A stretch of 64,000 nucleotides of DNA from Spirosoma sp. KCTC 42546 (GCF_006965485.1 NZ_CP041360.1:4754501-4818500), one strand, 5' to 3'. Positions 1 through 8,940 are shown, counted from the stretch's first letter. Translations and numbers: made by a program. Notes: a model not told the origin generated them from the sequence alone.

Positions 1-72
1 AAAGCTATCGTCGTCGTCTTCGTCGTCAAAGTTCATCGCAAAACGGGCAGAGGGAATGATCACCTTCTGCAT
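1..72 (-). CDS. 5' end of an unidentified gene, cut by the window edge
   Basis: On the minus strand an open frame begins with ATG at 72-70 and runs off the left edge without a stop. The 24 visible residues start MQKVIIPSARFAMNF and continue into a run of Asp/Glu. The acidic run comes from a GTC/GTT repeat on the + strand. No family can be named from this fragment. It diverges from the Anbu gene, and the roughly 320-base gap between them would hold both promoters. A chance open frame is possible because only 72 bases are visible. Confidence 0.45.
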   Translation of the reverse strand, partial: MQKVIIPSARFAMNFDDEDDDDSF

Positions 73-392
73 GCCAAAGTAACACAAACCTTTCCCAAAA
101 ACAAACCTTTCGTACCCAAAAAGCCATTCATGGTATCCAAAATAGTTCTACGATTTCAAACGCGGGACTCAACCTGTTCAATGGGGTTTGCTAACGAAGT
201 CGGCAGTAGGGATTCACCTTCATCAAGCCTCCACTAACAGCAATAACTAGGAACGATCCAGCTAAAATTAAACGACCATACGATCACGCAATACGTACAG
301 TTGAGGCCATTATCTTACAAAAAACAAGTATAGCCACACAGCATTTTTAGAGAAAAGAGTTTGGCAAAACGAACAAAAACGGGGGTAACCTG
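73..392. other. Intergenic region between divergent genes
   Basis: No credible coding frame. It separates the partial minus-strand gene from the Anbu promoter and is AT-rich. I see no strong hairpin; only the -7 element at its right edge is recognisable. Confidence 0.5.
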
Positions 393-400
393 TATATTTG
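393..400 (+). promoter_or_regulatory. Bacteroidetes-type -7 element before the Anbu gene
   Basis: TATATTTG matches the TAnnTTTG -7 consensus exactly. No TTG is seen at the usual 19-21 base distance upstream, so the -33 half is weak. Transcription would start near 407, giving a leader of about 70 bases that contains the 15-bp triple repeat. Confidence 0.45.
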
Positions 401-415
401 TCTGGTTTAGTACCC

Positions 416-460
416 AGAGTAGATACTCCCGGAGTGGATACTCCCAGAGTGGACACTTCG
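416..460. repeat. Three tandem copies of a 15-bp repeat in the Anbu leader
   Basis: Units at 416-430, 431-445 and 446-460 read AGAGTAGATACTCCC, GGAGTGGATACTCCC and AGAGTGGACACTTCG. The third copy is the most diverged. The repeat lies between the -7 element and the start codon at 479. Each unit contains the short inverted pair GGAGT/ACTCC. The frame upstream of the start is open through the repeat, but homology puts the protein start after it. Confidence 0.75.
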
Positions 461-478
461 GATTTCCCACTGTATCGA

Positions 479-1213
479 ATGACATATTGTTTAGGCGTTA
501 AAGTTGCATCGGGCCTGGTTGCCATCGCCGACAGACGGTTGACTTCCGGCTCAGAAGTATCGTCGAATCGGAAAATTTCGGTTCATGAAGTCGAGAATCA
601 CTCGCTGTTTATCATGACCTCGGGCCTTCGCTCAGTTCGCGATAAAGCCATCACGTATTTCAGTGAAGTGCTTACCGAACAGGATCGATCCTTTAATAAG
701 CTCTACAAAGCGGTCAACGCGTTTGGGGAACAGGTAAAACGGGTCGCTCAGGAAGATAAGTCGTCGATCATTGCCAATGGGTTAAATTTTAACCTGAATG
801 CCATTGTTGGCGGTCAGTTAGAAGACGATGACGAACATAAGTTATACATGCTCTACCCGGAGGGCAATTGGGTTGAAGTAGATCAGGGATCTCCGTTCAA
901 AATCATCGGCAACTCTGGCTACGGAAAGCCGCTGTTATTCAGAAACTTATCGTACGAATCCAGCTTACAGGATGCGCTCAAAATTGGCTTCCTTGCCTTT
1001 GATGCTACGCGCGTCAGTGCCAACGATGTCGATTATCCGTTAGATGTGGTCATCTACCCGAAAAACAGTTTTCACATGACCGAATATCGTCTTGAAAAAG
1101 AAGATATGGATGAAGTATCGCACCAGTGGAGTGCTCTATTGAGCAACTCCGTCCGAAAACTACCCTCCTACTGGATGGACCCTATTTTCGAGAAAGTCCG
1201 TTCGGCTAAGTAA
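479..1213 (+). CDS. Anbu-type bacterial proteasome homologue (Ntn-hydrolase peptidase)
   Basis: The 244-residue product starts MTYCLGVKVASGLVAIADRR, the signature start of Anbu (ancestral beta subunit) proteins, an HslV/20S-related N-terminal nucleophile family. Thr2 would be the catalytic threonine, with the Asp of IADRR and the Lys of SNRKIS as the usual supporting residues. Start choice: the open frame extends 27 codons upstream through a repeat, but only a start at 479 puts the catalytic Thr next to the initiator Met. Anbu proteins form ring-like or lock-washer assemblies and usually sit beside transglutaminase, alpha-E and ATP-grasp genes. Here a transglutaminase gene follows 88 bases downstream, but alpha-E and ATP-grasp genes are not in view. 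The substrate is unknown in this organism. Confidence 0.85.
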   Translation: MTYCLGVKVASGLVAIADRRLTSGSEVSSNRKISVHEVENHSLFIMTSGLRSVRDKAITYFSEVLTEQDRSFNKLYKAVNAFGEQVKRVAQEDKSSIIANGLNFNLNAIVGGQLEDDDEHKLYMLYPEGNWVEVDQGSPFKIIGNSGYGKPLLFRNLSYESSLQDALKIGFLAFDATRVSANDVDYPLDVVIYPKNSFHMTEYRLEKEDMDEVSHQWSALLSNSVRKLPSYWMDPIFEKVRSAK

Positions 1214-1215
1214 TT

Positions 1216-1280
1216 AGTGGGATAGGTGAAGTAGGTGAAATGAGTGGCCTAACCTCTGCACCTACTTCACCTATTCCACT
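1216..1280. repeat. 22-bp inverted repeat between the Anbu and transglutaminase genes
   Basis: Arms 1216-1237 and 1259-1280 are complementary with one mismatch in 22 bases, with a 21-base loop. The arms repeat the word AGGTGAAGTAGGTGAA. There is no T-run, so this may stabilise or attenuate the intercistronic mRNA rather than terminate it. It belongs to the window-wide set of intergenic quasi-palindromes. Confidence 0.8.
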
Positions 1281-1301
1281 TACCTCACTTTACCTACTAC
1301 C

Positions 1302-2132
1302 ATGCATCTCCATGTTCGGCACGCATCTGAATACACGTACGATCTGCCGGTGGCACTAGGGCCGCAAACGCTCTACCTTTACCCGCGAATGTATCCCTAT
1401 CAGCGGTTGCTGACCTACGATTTGGTGATCGATCCAACACCAGCTCGGATTGTACGGAATATTGATGTGGAAGGTAATGTACAACAGCTGGTTTACTTTA
1501 GCCATCCTACGTCGTATCTGAAGGTGCAGGTAGAAATGGAGCTGGCTTCGGATGAGTTTAACTCCTTTGATTTCGTTCTGTTTCCCTTCGAAACCCAGCA
1601 GGTTCCTTTCCGGTATCCGAAAGCGGTAGAAGAATTGCTCTACCCCTATTTAGAGCGGGTGGGAATTTCAGAACGTGTTGAACGATGGGCACGCCAGTTA
1701 GCCACAGAAGCCGGTTGGCAAACTACAGCCTTTCTGATGGCCTTAAACCAAACGATTCGAAAATTTACCTACGAAATCCGTGAGCATGGCGCACCGTTCC
1801 CACCTGAACAAACGTTAACGTTACAAAAGGGATCCTGTCGGGACTATACAACTCTGTTTATGGCAGCCTGCCGGAGTTTAGGCATTGCTGCCCGTTTTGT
1901 AAGTGGTTATTTATTTGGTAATCCACAACAGGAACATCAATTGCATGCCTGGGCTGAAGTGTATTTACCCGGAGCAGGTTGGCGAGGTTTTGACCCGACA
2001 GAAGGATCAGTTGTCGTGAACCGGCATATTTTTTTGACCTCAACGGCTAAGCCTGAGTTGGCTGCACCTATCAGTGGTACGTTTACGGGTCAGGCTAATT
2101 CCAGCTTACGCTCAGAATTGGTGTTTGTGTGA
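1302..2132 (+). CDS. Transglutaminase-like cysteine protease of the Anbu cluster
   Basis: The 276-residue protein has an N-terminal bacterial transglutaminase-associated domain (about 1-80; starts MHLHVRHASEYTYDLPVALG) followed by the transglutaminase core. The triad is visible: Cys in GSCRDYTTLF (about 179), His in HAWAEVY (about 215) and Asp in FDPTEG (about 230). Most bacterial members are proteases or amidases rather than true cross-linking enzymes. No signal peptide is seen, so it is probably cytoplasmic. It lies 88 bases after the Anbu gene on the same strand, a pairing found in many genomes, and is likely co-transcribed. Substrate unknown. Confidence 0.85.
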   Translation: MHLHVRHASEYTYDLPVALGPQTLYLYPRMYPYQRLLTYDLVIDPTPARIVRNIDVEGNVQQLVYFSHPTSYLKVQVEMELASDEFNSFDFVLFPFETQQVPFRYPKAVEELLYPYLERVGISERVERWARQLATEAGWQTTAFLMALNQTIRKFTYEIREHGAPFPPEQTLTLQKGSCRDYTTLFMAACRSLGIAARFVSGYLFGNPQQEHQLHAWAEVYLPGAGWRGFDPTEGSVVVNRHIFLTSTAKPELAAPISGTFTGQANSSLRSELVFV

Positions 2133-2135
2133 ACT

Positions 2136-2214
2136 AAGTGAATAAGTAAGTAATTGCCGTACGTGTATGGCTGACGTACCGGCTACGTATCGACTTACTC
2201 TAACTTACCCACTT
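2136..2214. repeat. Imperfect palindrome before glmM
   Basis: The left part AAGTGAATAAGTAAGTAA and the right part CTTACTCTAACTTACC...ACTT are reverse-complementary with small indels, and ACGT words sit in the centre. It occupies the gap between the transglutaminase stop and the glmM GTG start. This supports rejecting the longer glmM frame that would translate through it. Confidence 0.55.
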
Positions 2215-2262
2215 ACTGATTATATTTACAGCTTTAACCAAAAACATTATCCAACCCATCAA

Positions 2263-3675
2263 GTGGCATTAATTAAGTCTATTTCCGGGATTCGAGGAAC
2301 GATTGGGGGGCGCAGCGGAGACGGGCTGACGCCTTTAGATGTAGTCAAGTTTACCGCTGCCTTTGGGCAATGGCTTCGAAAACGCAGCCCAGAACGACAA
2401 ACGGTTGTTATTGGACGCGACGGACGCCTGTCAGGCGAAATGGTATCCAAACTAGTAGCCGCAACTTTACAGGGCCTTGGTTTAACCGTGGTTGATCTGG
2501 GCTTGTCGACCACACCAACCGTTGAACTGGCAGTACCGGGAGAAGGAGCCGCAGGGGGAATTATCCTGACCGCCAGTCATAACCCAATTCAATGGAATGC
2601 CCTCAAACTACTCAATGAAACGGGCGAGTTTATTTCAGCACAGGACGGAGCCGATGTACTGGCGATTGCCGAAGACGAATCGTTCGACTTTGCCGAAGTA
2701 CGCAAATTAGGTCAGTACCGCACTGATTCAACCTGGTTACAGAAACATATCGACCTGATTCTGGCCTTGCCTTTGGTGGATCGGGAAGCCATTGCCGGAC
2801 GAAATTTCCGGCTTGTTGTCGATGCGGTTAACTCAACCGGTGGTATAGCCGTACCTATGTTGCTTGAAGCCCTTGGTGTAGAACGCATTACGAAACTTCA
2901 TTGCGAGCCAACCGGTAATTTTGCGCACAACCCCGAGCCGCTACCCGAAAACCTCCGTGACATTATTAAAGAGATGAACAAAGGCAACGCCGATCTTGGT
3001 ATTGTCGTAGATCCGGATGTAGATCGGCTGGCACTGATCTGTGAAGATGGGTCTCCTTTCGGGGAAGAATATACGCTGGTAGCTGTGGCCGATTACGTTC
3101 TGAAAAATAACCCTGCCGGAAGCGCCAAAACGAATAATACGGTATCGAACATGTCGAGTACGGTTGCCTTACGGGATGTGACCCAGAAATATGGTGGTCA
3201 GCATTCCGCATCTGCCGTGGGCGAAGTTCATGTGGTTGAGATGATGAAAGCCAAAGATGCTGTTATTGGTGGCGAAGGCAACGGGGGTATTATTTATCCA
3301 GAACTGCACTACGGCCGCGATGCATTGGTTGGTATTGCCTTATTTCTGACGCACCTGGCTAAGTCGGGCAAGTCGGCCTCTATGCTGCGTCGGACCTACC
3401 CCAACTATTATATTTCGAAAAATAAGATCGAACTCACAGCGAATATCAATGTCGATGCGGTGCTGGATCGGATACAGGCCAAATACGCCCGTAATCCAAT
3501 CAATACCATTGATGGGGTAAAAATCGAGTTCGACAAAGAGTGGGTACACTTACGGAAGTCAAATACGGAGCCAATTATCCGGATCTATTCGGAATCGGAT
3601 ACGCTGGCAACAGCCGATTACCTAGCCGGAAAAATCATCGACGATATTCGTGAAGTGATTGCCGAGAACCGATAA
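2263..3675 (+). CDS. glmM: Phosphoglucosamine mutase (alpha-D-phosphohexomutase family)
   Basis: This 470-residue enzyme interconverts glucosamine-6-phosphate and glucosamine-1-phosphate for UDP-GlcNAc, feeding peptidoglycan and LPS. It shows all four family signatures: phosphoserine loop TASHNP (about residue 105), metal loop DPDVDRL, sugar-specificity loop GEGNGG and phosphate-binding RKSNTEP near the C-terminus. I chose GTG at 2263 because the family typically begins at this point (ALIKSISGIRGTIGG) and because the 32 extra codons upstream lie in an intergenic palindrome. Bacteroidota carry related phosphomannomutase paralogues, so substrate preference is not certain. A rho-independent terminator follows. 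Confidence 0.88.
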   Translation: MALIKSISGIRGTIGGRSGDGLTPLDVVKFTAAFGQWLRKRSPERQTVVIGRDGRLSGEMVSKLVAATLQGLGLTVVDLGLSTTPTVELAVPGEGAAGGIILTASHNPIQWNALKLLNETGEFISAQDGADVLAIAEDESFDFAEVRKLGQYRTDSTWLQKHIDLILALPLVDREAIAGRNFRLVVDAVNSTGGIAVPMLLEALGVERITKLHCEPTGNFAHNPEPLPENLRDIIKEMNKGNADLGIVVDPDVDRLALICEDGSPFGEEYTLVAVADYVLKNNPAGSAKTNNTVSNMSSTVALRDVTQKYGGQHSASAVGEVHVVEMMKAKDAVIGGEGNGGIIYPELHYGRDALVGIALFLTHLAKSGKSASMLRRTYPNYYISKNKIELTANINVDAVLDRIQAKYARNPINTIDGVKIEFDKEWVHLRKSNTEPIIRIYSESDTLATADYLAGKIIDDIREVIAENR

Positions 3676-3703
3676 ACGTTCTTATAGCTATAATTTCCTA
3701 ATC

Positions 3704-3731
3704 AAGCCACTACTGATGTAGTGGCTTTTTT
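3704..3731 (+). terminator. Rho-independent terminator after glmM
   Basis: AAGCCACTA is followed by a short loop, TAGTGGCTT and a run of T. It lies 29 bases after the glmM stop. Confidence 0.85.
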
Positions 3732-3925
3732 GTTAAACTACGCCCACCCACAGCCCCTAATTTGTAGAATAATATCCTCAGAAATTACTGATCGACTTAT
3801 TTGATTAGCATTCAAACTACCAACAAATTACTGATAATCAGCATCATGATTACTTTCCTTACGATATGGCATGTTTTTTAAGCTAGTATTGGCAATCCCA
3901 GAACGAATTCAAAACAGACACGATC

Positions 3926-4288
3926 ATGAGCTTTTTAAGAGGAGTACTAGCAGGTTTGGCCATTGGTTATTTAACAGCACCCCGTAGTGGTAAAGATACC
4001 CGTGATAAATTGACAAAGGGTGCCAATGATTTACAGAATCAGTGGGAAGAGGGGGTTAACCAGGTAAAATCGCAGATTGACCGGCTAACTGGAAAGGCTG
4101 AAGACAAGGCTGATCAATATGCTGGAAAAGCTGAGCAGATATTCGATAAATATAAGAATGACACGCAGGCTGCTGTTAGCGAGAAACAGGATCGCGCGAA
4201 AACCGCGTATAACAGTACCGTTAATAATGCAGCAGATGCGGCCAAGTCTGGCATCAACCATGCCGAAGACGCACTGAAGCTGAACTAA
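3926..4288 (+). CDS. YtxH domain protein
   Basis: A 120-residue protein with a short glycine-rich hydrophobic N-terminus (MSFLRGVLAGLAIGYLTAPRSGKDTR), the YtxH hallmark. It is followed by a long charged helix rich in Lys, Asp, Ala and Gln with LEA-like repeats (GKAEDKADQYAGKAEQ). YtxH proteins are small membrane-anchored proteins often linked to general stress; no enzymatic role is known. It is a single-gene unit: the glmM terminator lies upstream and a perfect 38-bp hairpin lies downstream. Confidence 0.8.
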   Translation: MSFLRGVLAGLAIGYLTAPRSGKDTRDKLTKGANDLQNQWEEGVNQVKSQIDRLTGKAEDKADQYAGKAEQIFDKYKNDTQAAVSEKQDRAKTAYNSTVNNAADAAKSGINHAEDALKLN

Positions 4289-4348
4289 GCACGGATCAGT
4301 AAGCGGGGACGTACAGAAATTCCATTTCTATTCGCCCATTAATTGTGT

Positions 4349-4427
4349 GAGCCAGGCTTCTGGCAGGGGTTTTATACGCCATATCTCTAAGATATGGCGT
4401 ATAAAACCCCTGCCAGAAGCCTGGCTC
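4349..4427 (+). terminator. Perfect 38-bp hairpin with 3-nt loop and T tail
   Basis: Arms 4349-4386 and 4390-4427 are exact reverse complements over 38 bases, with a CTA loop. CTTTTTATT follows on the + strand. It fits a terminator for the YtxH gene but is far longer than needed and shows no mismatch. Confidence 0.85.
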
Positions 4428-4521
4428 TTTTTATTGTATATACCGTTCCCTCAATGAGTTAGCTTTCCTATTAATTATTAATATACATTTCTTGCGATTA
4501 TTCATCCTACCCATTTCAATT

Positions 4522-4887
4522 ATGAACCTACACGTACCCACCTCCAGGCTAATAGGCCACCCTCGCCCATGGGCAACTCTATTTTTGGTCGTTATTACGT
4601 ACGCATTGGCTGGCTGCATTACAACCCGTGTGGCAACCGAACCAGATTGTGACACCCCTGAAGGGGTAACATATTCCCAGAAAACGGTAACGGCTTACTT
4701 CTGGGGATTCAAACAGCCAACCGATCTCAAGCCCCCCTGCGATCCACGCTTTAATCACCTGAATGGGGTTACGGTAAAATCCACATTCGCACATTATTTG
4801 CTGTCGACCGTTACCCTCGGTATCGTTAATAAACAGCAGGTGCGGTGGTGTTGTGCTCCATACGTACCCCGACGTGACTCACTCTGA
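4522..4887 (+). CDS. Bor-like small lipoprotein
   Basis: From ATG at 4522 the product is 121 residues with an N-terminal hydrophobic segment ending in a lipobox (ALAGC; Cys about 32), so it should be a lipidated envelope protein. The C-terminal half (VTVKSTFAHYLLSTVTLGIVN, then a Cys-containing end) resembles the Bor/Iss family in pattern (a TLGI segment followed by RVYC). This is recognition from memory, not an alignment. An alternative start lies 10 codons upstream at 4492. It is 28 bases from the following FAD oxidoreductase and may be co-transcribed. Function here is unknown. Confidence 0.55.
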   Translation: MNLHVPTSRLIGHPRPWATLFLVVITYALAGCITTRVATEPDCDTPEGVTYSQKTVTAYFWGFKQPTDLKPPCDPRFNHLNGVTVKSTFAHYLLSTVTLGIVNKQQVRWCCAPYVPRRDSL

Positions 4888-4915
4888 CCATCTTCCCACC
4901 TAAACACAAATTCCC

Positions 4916-6535
4916 ATGAATCTGCCTAATGGACTAGAGCTTTTAGCAGTCAATGAACTGACGAACAAGCATCAAAACTTTACCCAGCCGCTAACGCCTA
5001 ATGCGTCGTTCAAGCTGAGGATTCCAACCGTACCCGCTGATTTGCGGGGGGCCTATCGCCAGACTACAGCTAATTTTCAGTGGTTAATCCGTCATGCGAT
5101 CGACAATGGGCAACGCATGCGGGCTATTGGAAAAAACTGGTCGTTCGCAAAAGTAGGGGTTACAAACGGCGGTATGGTTGATGCCAATGCGCTGACAACA
5201 ACATTCGGGCTTCGTGCAGCCTCTGTCGATCCTGCTTATCTAGCCAGTGGAAAATCGGCCAGTAATCTGTTTTTTACAGAATGCGGCCTAACAATCCATA
5301 TTATTGAGCAGATGCTCGAAGAAAGTAAGAAATCTGTACGAGCCTCTGGGGCCAGTAATGGGCAAACCATTGCCGGAGCCGTTTCTACCGGTACGCATGG
5401 AGCTGCCTTTACCTTTGGAGCCGTGCAGGATACCGTTGTTGGCATTCACCTGATCTGCGGGCCTGATCGACATGTCTGGCTTGAACGAGCGTCTAATCCA
5501 ATCACTAAATCTAATTTTACCGATAACCTGGGTATTTCGGAAGTTATACGCGACGATGACCTGTTCAATGCTACGCTGGTTAGTTTTGGGTCGTTCGGAT
5601 TTATTCACGGCCTGCTTCTGGAAGTTGAGAATCTATTCTGGCTGAAATCCTACAGCGTCGATACAACTCCGTATAACGACGCTCTGAAAAAAGCCATGAC
5701 CGATTGCGATTTCTCGGGGATTGCCAATCAGTTTACGCCCCCACTGCCAGCCAGCTCCTCAACCGCCGAGCCCTACCATTTCCAACTAATGGTTAATCCA
5801 CATCAGATTGACTTAACTGGCGCGGATACGACTAAGGGAGCATTTGTCAGGATACTTGTCAAACACACGACTAAACCAGATCAGGCAGTAGCCCCTCCAC
5901 CTAAACCTGAGTTTATTTACGGAGACGATACACTAGGCCTGATGCAAACTGTATTAGATGCCCTTCGACCAAGTGTGCTGGTACCCTTCCTGGTCAATAA
6001 ACTTTATCCGGCAGCTAAAGAACAAACCAATGGCTGGGTAGGTACGATGATGGAGTTTTTCGCACCAACGGATATTCGGGGCAAGGCTTCCAGTGCGGCT
6101 ATTGGCATGGATTCCAGAGATAGCCCACGGGTTCTCGAAAAAATAATCGAACTAAACGCCCAGTCAGCCTTTCCGGGAGTTTTAGGGCTTCGATGGGTAA
6201 AAAAGACGTCGGCAATTTTAGGGTTTACGCGCTTTCCAATAACCTGTGTGCTGGAGCTTGATGGGATTGACTCCGCATTGACAAATCAGTTTCTAGAGCG
6301 TGTCTGGAACGCGCTGGATGTAGCCGGTATTCCGTACACCATGCACTGGGGTAAAGTCAACTTTGGCCTGAACCCCAGCCGTCTCCGGCAAATGTACTCC
6401 GACGCAGCTGTTGACACCTGGCTCAAGGCTCGTCATCAACTTTTAGATGCACAGACGCGTGCTGTTTTTACAAATGAATTCATGGAAAAATGCGGGCTGG
6501 ATAAGGAGGTAATTCTGGAGAGTCCGATTGTGTAG
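4916..6535 (+). CDS. FAD-linked oxidoreductase of the VAO/PCMH family
   Basis: The 539-residue protein has the PCMH-type FAD-binding layout. An N-terminal segment (about 40-75) leads into MRAIGKNWSF, and a glycine-rich stretch GASNGQTIAGAVSTGTHG (about 143-160) contacts FAD and corresponds to the GG.T..G.vstgtHG motif of aldonolactone/cholesterol-type oxidases. The C-terminal part is the substrate cap plus the last FAD contact (MHWGKVN). No signal peptide is evident. The substrate cannot be read from sequence; sugar lactones, alditols or sterol-like alcohols are options. It converges with the DUF2911 gene across a long palindrome. Confidence 0.75.
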   Translation: MNLPNGLELLAVNELTNKHQNFTQPLTPNASFKLRIPTVPADLRGAYRQTTANFQWLIRHAIDNGQRMRAIGKNWSFAKVGVTNGGMVDANALTTTFGLRAASVDPAYLASGKSASNLFFTECGLTIHIIEQMLEESKKSVRASGASNGQTIAGAVSTGTHGAAFTFGAVQDTVVGIHLICGPDRHVWLERASNPITKSNFTDNLGISEVIRDDDLFNATLVSFGSFGFIHGLLLEVENLFWLKSYSVDTTPYNDALKKAMTDCDFSGIANQFTPPLPASSSTAEPYHFQLMVNPHQIDLTGADTTKGAFVRILVKHTTKPDQAVAPPPKPEFIYGDDTLGLMQTVLDALRPSVLVPFLVNKLYPAAKEQTNGWVGTMMEFFAPTDIRGKASSAAIGMDSRDSPRVLEKIIELNAQSAFPGVLGLRWVKKTSAILGFTRFPITCVLELDGIDSALTNQFLERVWNALDVAGIPYTMHWGKVNFGLNPSRLRQMYSDAAVDTWLKARHQLLDAQTRAVFTNEFMEKCGLDKEVILESPIV

Positions 6536-6537
6536 AT

Positions 6538-6641
6538 AAGGTTTTAACACAGAGATCACGGAGTAAAAAAAGAGACACACAGAGAAAAATATAGCTCCGT
6601 GTGTCTCTTTTCTTGCTCCGTGATCTCTGTGTTAAAACCTT
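6538..6641. repeat. Long quasi-palindrome between convergent genes (CACAGAGATCACGGAG type)
   Basis: Outer arms 6538-6563 and 6616-6641 are perfectly complementary over 26 bases. The inner AAGAGACACACAGAG and CTCCGTGTGTCTCTT also pair with few mismatches, so almost the whole 104 bases can fold. It sits between two convergent stops and probably acts as a bidirectional terminator. Closely related words appear at 37378-37460 and as a single arm near 8995-9012. Confidence 0.85.
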
Positions 6642-6648
6642 AAAGCGC

Positions 6649-7197
6649 CTACTTAATGGCAATAGGCACTTCAACGTTCTCCCATTTCAAGACAACAGCC
6701 TTGCCGGTTACATCATAGACAAGCTTCTCATTCATCGAAGACGATTTAGACGGCTTTGCAGAGACGGTCAGTACATCGTTCGCTGGGTCGCGATTGGCTT
6801 CTCCCCCCCGCTTGATACCCCACTGACCGGTTTGTGAATTAAAGATGAATTTCCACTCCTTCTGATCAGGGATGGCAAATAGGCTATACTTTCCGGCAGG
6901 TAATGCTTTGCCTTCTACTTTAATTTCTTTATCAGTCTCAAAAATAGTCGCTTCATTAGCGCCCGCCCGCCATACTTTTCCATAGGGGGCCAGCGTACCA
7001 CTTGGGTCCCAAACCTGCCGTCCTTTTACCGATGGGCTACTGTAATTAATGGTAATCGTTGCCCCATTGATTTTCCCGCTGGCCATAGCTGGCGGGCTAG
7101 GTCGGCTTGCTTTGTCACCCTGTGCCATGCTCATCATCGTCATGAATACACCGGCCAGTGTCAGCGCAACGGTCCGGTTCATTTGTGTAGTTTTCAT
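6649..7197 (-). CDS. Secreted DUF2911 protein
   Basis: From ATG at 7197 the 182-residue product has a signal peptide (MKTTQMNRTVALTLAGVF...SMAQ) and one DUF2911 domain, recognisable from YGKVWRAGANEATIFETDK and LPAGKYSLFAIP. DUF2911 proteins are common exported proteins of Bacteroidota with no assigned activity. The longer frame starts with TTG at 7206, but the ATG three codons in is the natural start. Likely periplasmic or surface located. Confidence 0.85.
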   Translation of the reverse strand: MKTTQMNRTVALTLAGVFMTMMSMAQGDKASRPSPPAMASGKINGATITINYSSPSVKGRQVWDPSGTLAPYGKVWRAGANEATIFETDKEIKVEGKALPAGKYSLFAIPDQKEWKFIFNSQTGQWGIKRGGEANRDPANDVLTVSAKPSKSSSMNEKLVYDVTGKAVVLKWENVEVPIAIK

Positions 7198-7308
7198 AGT
7201 AATCAAAAAAAGTTAGGCATTAGTGGCTAAAAATAGACATTTGATTTTAAAACCTTGACTATCATTTGAGTTTATTTACTCAGTGTTCTTCACCTGTTCA
7301 GGAGCGTA

Positions 7309-7346
7309 TAAAAACAAAACGCCCGGCACAGAAATCAGCACCGGGC
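7309..7346 (-). terminator. Terminator after guaA
   Basis: On the minus strand GCCCGG and CCGGGC form a stem, followed by GTTTTGTTTTT. It lies about 60 bases beyond the guaA stop. Confidence 0.7.
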
Positions 7347-7407
7347 ATTTTGCAAAAATCGTACCGCACCAGCGGCCTGAATCGTAATTCGAAAACCAAC
7401 AATCTGT

Positions 7408-8940
7408 TTACTCCCACTCAATCGTAGCGGGTGGTTTCGAGGAGATATCATACACAACCCGGTTAACCCCCTTCACCCGATTAATAATCTCGTTAGAAAC
7501 ATCGGCCAGGAACTCATAGGGCAAATGCGCCCAGTCGGCAGTCATACCATCCACACTTGTTACGGCACGGAGCGCCACTACCCGCTCATAAGTACGTTCA
7601 TCGCCCATGACACCAACCGACTGAACGGGCAACAGCATAGCGCCCGCCTGCCAGACTTTATCGTATAAGCCTTCGCGTTTCAGACCGTCAATAAACAAGG
7701 CGTCGACCTGTTGCAGAATATCCACTTTTTCGGGCGTGATGTCGCCCAGAATACGAATGGCCAATCCTGGTCCAGGGAACGGATGGCGACCCAAAATAGC
7801 CTCGGGCAGCCCTAAACTCCGACCGACCAGCCGGACTTCGTCTTTGAAAAGGGTATTCAGTGGCTCTACGATTTTCAACTTCATGAAATCAGGTAAGCCA
7901 CCCACGTTATGGTGCGATTTGATGGTGGCAGATGGGCCTTTTACCGACACCGACTCGATAACGTCGGGATAGATAGTTCCCTGTCCGAGCCACGATACGC
8001 CCTCAATCAAGTGCGCTTCATGATCGAACACATCGATGAAGGTTTTACCGATGGCTTTTCGCTTAGCTTCAGGATCGGTCAGGCCAGCGAGCGCGGTATA
8101 GAATTGCTCCTTGGCATCAACGCCTTTCACATTCAGTCCCAGCGTTTTGTAGGACTCCAGTACGCCCGAAAACTCATCTTTCCGAAGGACACCGTTATCC
8201 ACAAAAATGCAGTACAGGTTTTTGCCAATAGCGTGGTGAATGAGTACAGCCGCTACCGATGAATCGACACCACCCGATAACCCAAGTACCACTTTATCGT
8301 TGCCAATTTTCTGCTTTAGCTGTGCCACAGTCGTTTCCACGAACGACTCGGCGGTCCAGTCTTGGGCACAGCCGCAAATATCAACAACGAAATTATGGAG
8401 CACGGTTTTCCCTTGTAGCGAGTGCGTTACTTCGGGGTGAAACTGTATCCCGTACGTTTGCTCCCCTTCAATCTGAAAAGCAGCTACCCGAACGGTATCC
8501 GTCGAGGCAATAATCCTGAAATTCTCGGGAACGCTCGTAATGGTATCGGCATGCGACATCCAGACTTGCGAATGCTGATCGATATCTTTCAAGAGCGGAT
8601 TTTCGCTGTTAACGGTGCCCAGTTTAGCCCGGCCATATTCGCGTATGGACGATGCTTTCACTTCGCCCCCGCTGGTATATGCCAGCAGTTGCGCCCCGTA
8701 GCATACGCCCAGAATAGGTAGTTTATGCCGAAAAGCAGCCAAATGCACATCAGGAGCATCCGCATCACGAACGGACGATGGGCTACCCGAAAGAATGATG
8801 CCTTTTATATCGGGCGTAATTGTAGGGAGGTGATTATACGGATGGATTTCGCAATAAACGTTTAGTTCGCGTACCCGGCGGGCTATGAGTTGGGTATACT
8901 GCGAACCGAAATCCAGAATCAGAATTTGTTCGGTGGCCAT
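7408..8940 (-). CDS. guaA: GMP synthase (glutamine-hydrolysing)
   Basis: This 510-residue enzyme aminates XMP to GMP using glutamine and ATP. The N-terminal class I glutamine amidotransferase domain has catalytic Cys in GVCYGAQ (about residue 80) and the His/Glu pair in FHPEVTH. The ATP pyrophosphatase domain has the P-loop LSGGVDSS. The C-terminal dimerisation domain ends in KPPATIEWE, as is usual for GuaA. The start is set at ATG 8940 ([17 protein letters not shown]); the frame extends 7 codons further but homologues start here. A TAACTTTG -7 element lies just upstream. It is a monocistronic gene with its own terminator. Confidence 0.97.
   Translation of the reverse strand: MATEQILILDFGSQYTQLIARRVRELNVYCEIHPYNHLPTITPDIKGIILSGSPSSVRDADAPDVHLAAFRHKLPILGVCYGAQLLAYTSGGEVKASSIREYGRAKLGTVNSENPLLKDIDQHSQVWMSHADTITSVPENFRIIASTDTVRVAAFQIEGEQTYGIQFHPEVTHSLQGKTVLHNFVVDICGCAQDWTAESFVETTVAQLKQKIGNDKVVLGLSGGVDSSVAAVLIHHAIGKNLYCIFVDNGVLRKDEFSGVLESYKTLGLNVKGVDAKEQFYTALAGLTDPEAKRKAIGKTFIDVFDHEAHLIEGVSWLGQGTIYPDVIESVSVKGPSATIKSHHNVGGLPDFMKLKIVEPLNTLFKDEVRLVGRSLGLPEAILGRHPFPGPGLAIRILGDITPEKVDILQQVDALFIDGLKREGLYDKVWQAGAMLLPVQSVGVMGDERTYERVVALRAVTSVDGMTADWAHLPYEFLADVSNEIINRVKGVNRVVYDISSKPPATIEWE

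Noticed and set aside
2167..2262. glmM starting at the ATG at 2167
   Set aside because: The extra 32 codons lie within an intergenic palindrome and have no counterpart in the family; the GTG at 2263 gives the usual N-terminus.
3926..4288. Sigma-54 promoter before the YtxH gene (TGGCATG)
   Set aside because: The second half of the sigma-54 consensus is not at the required spacing.
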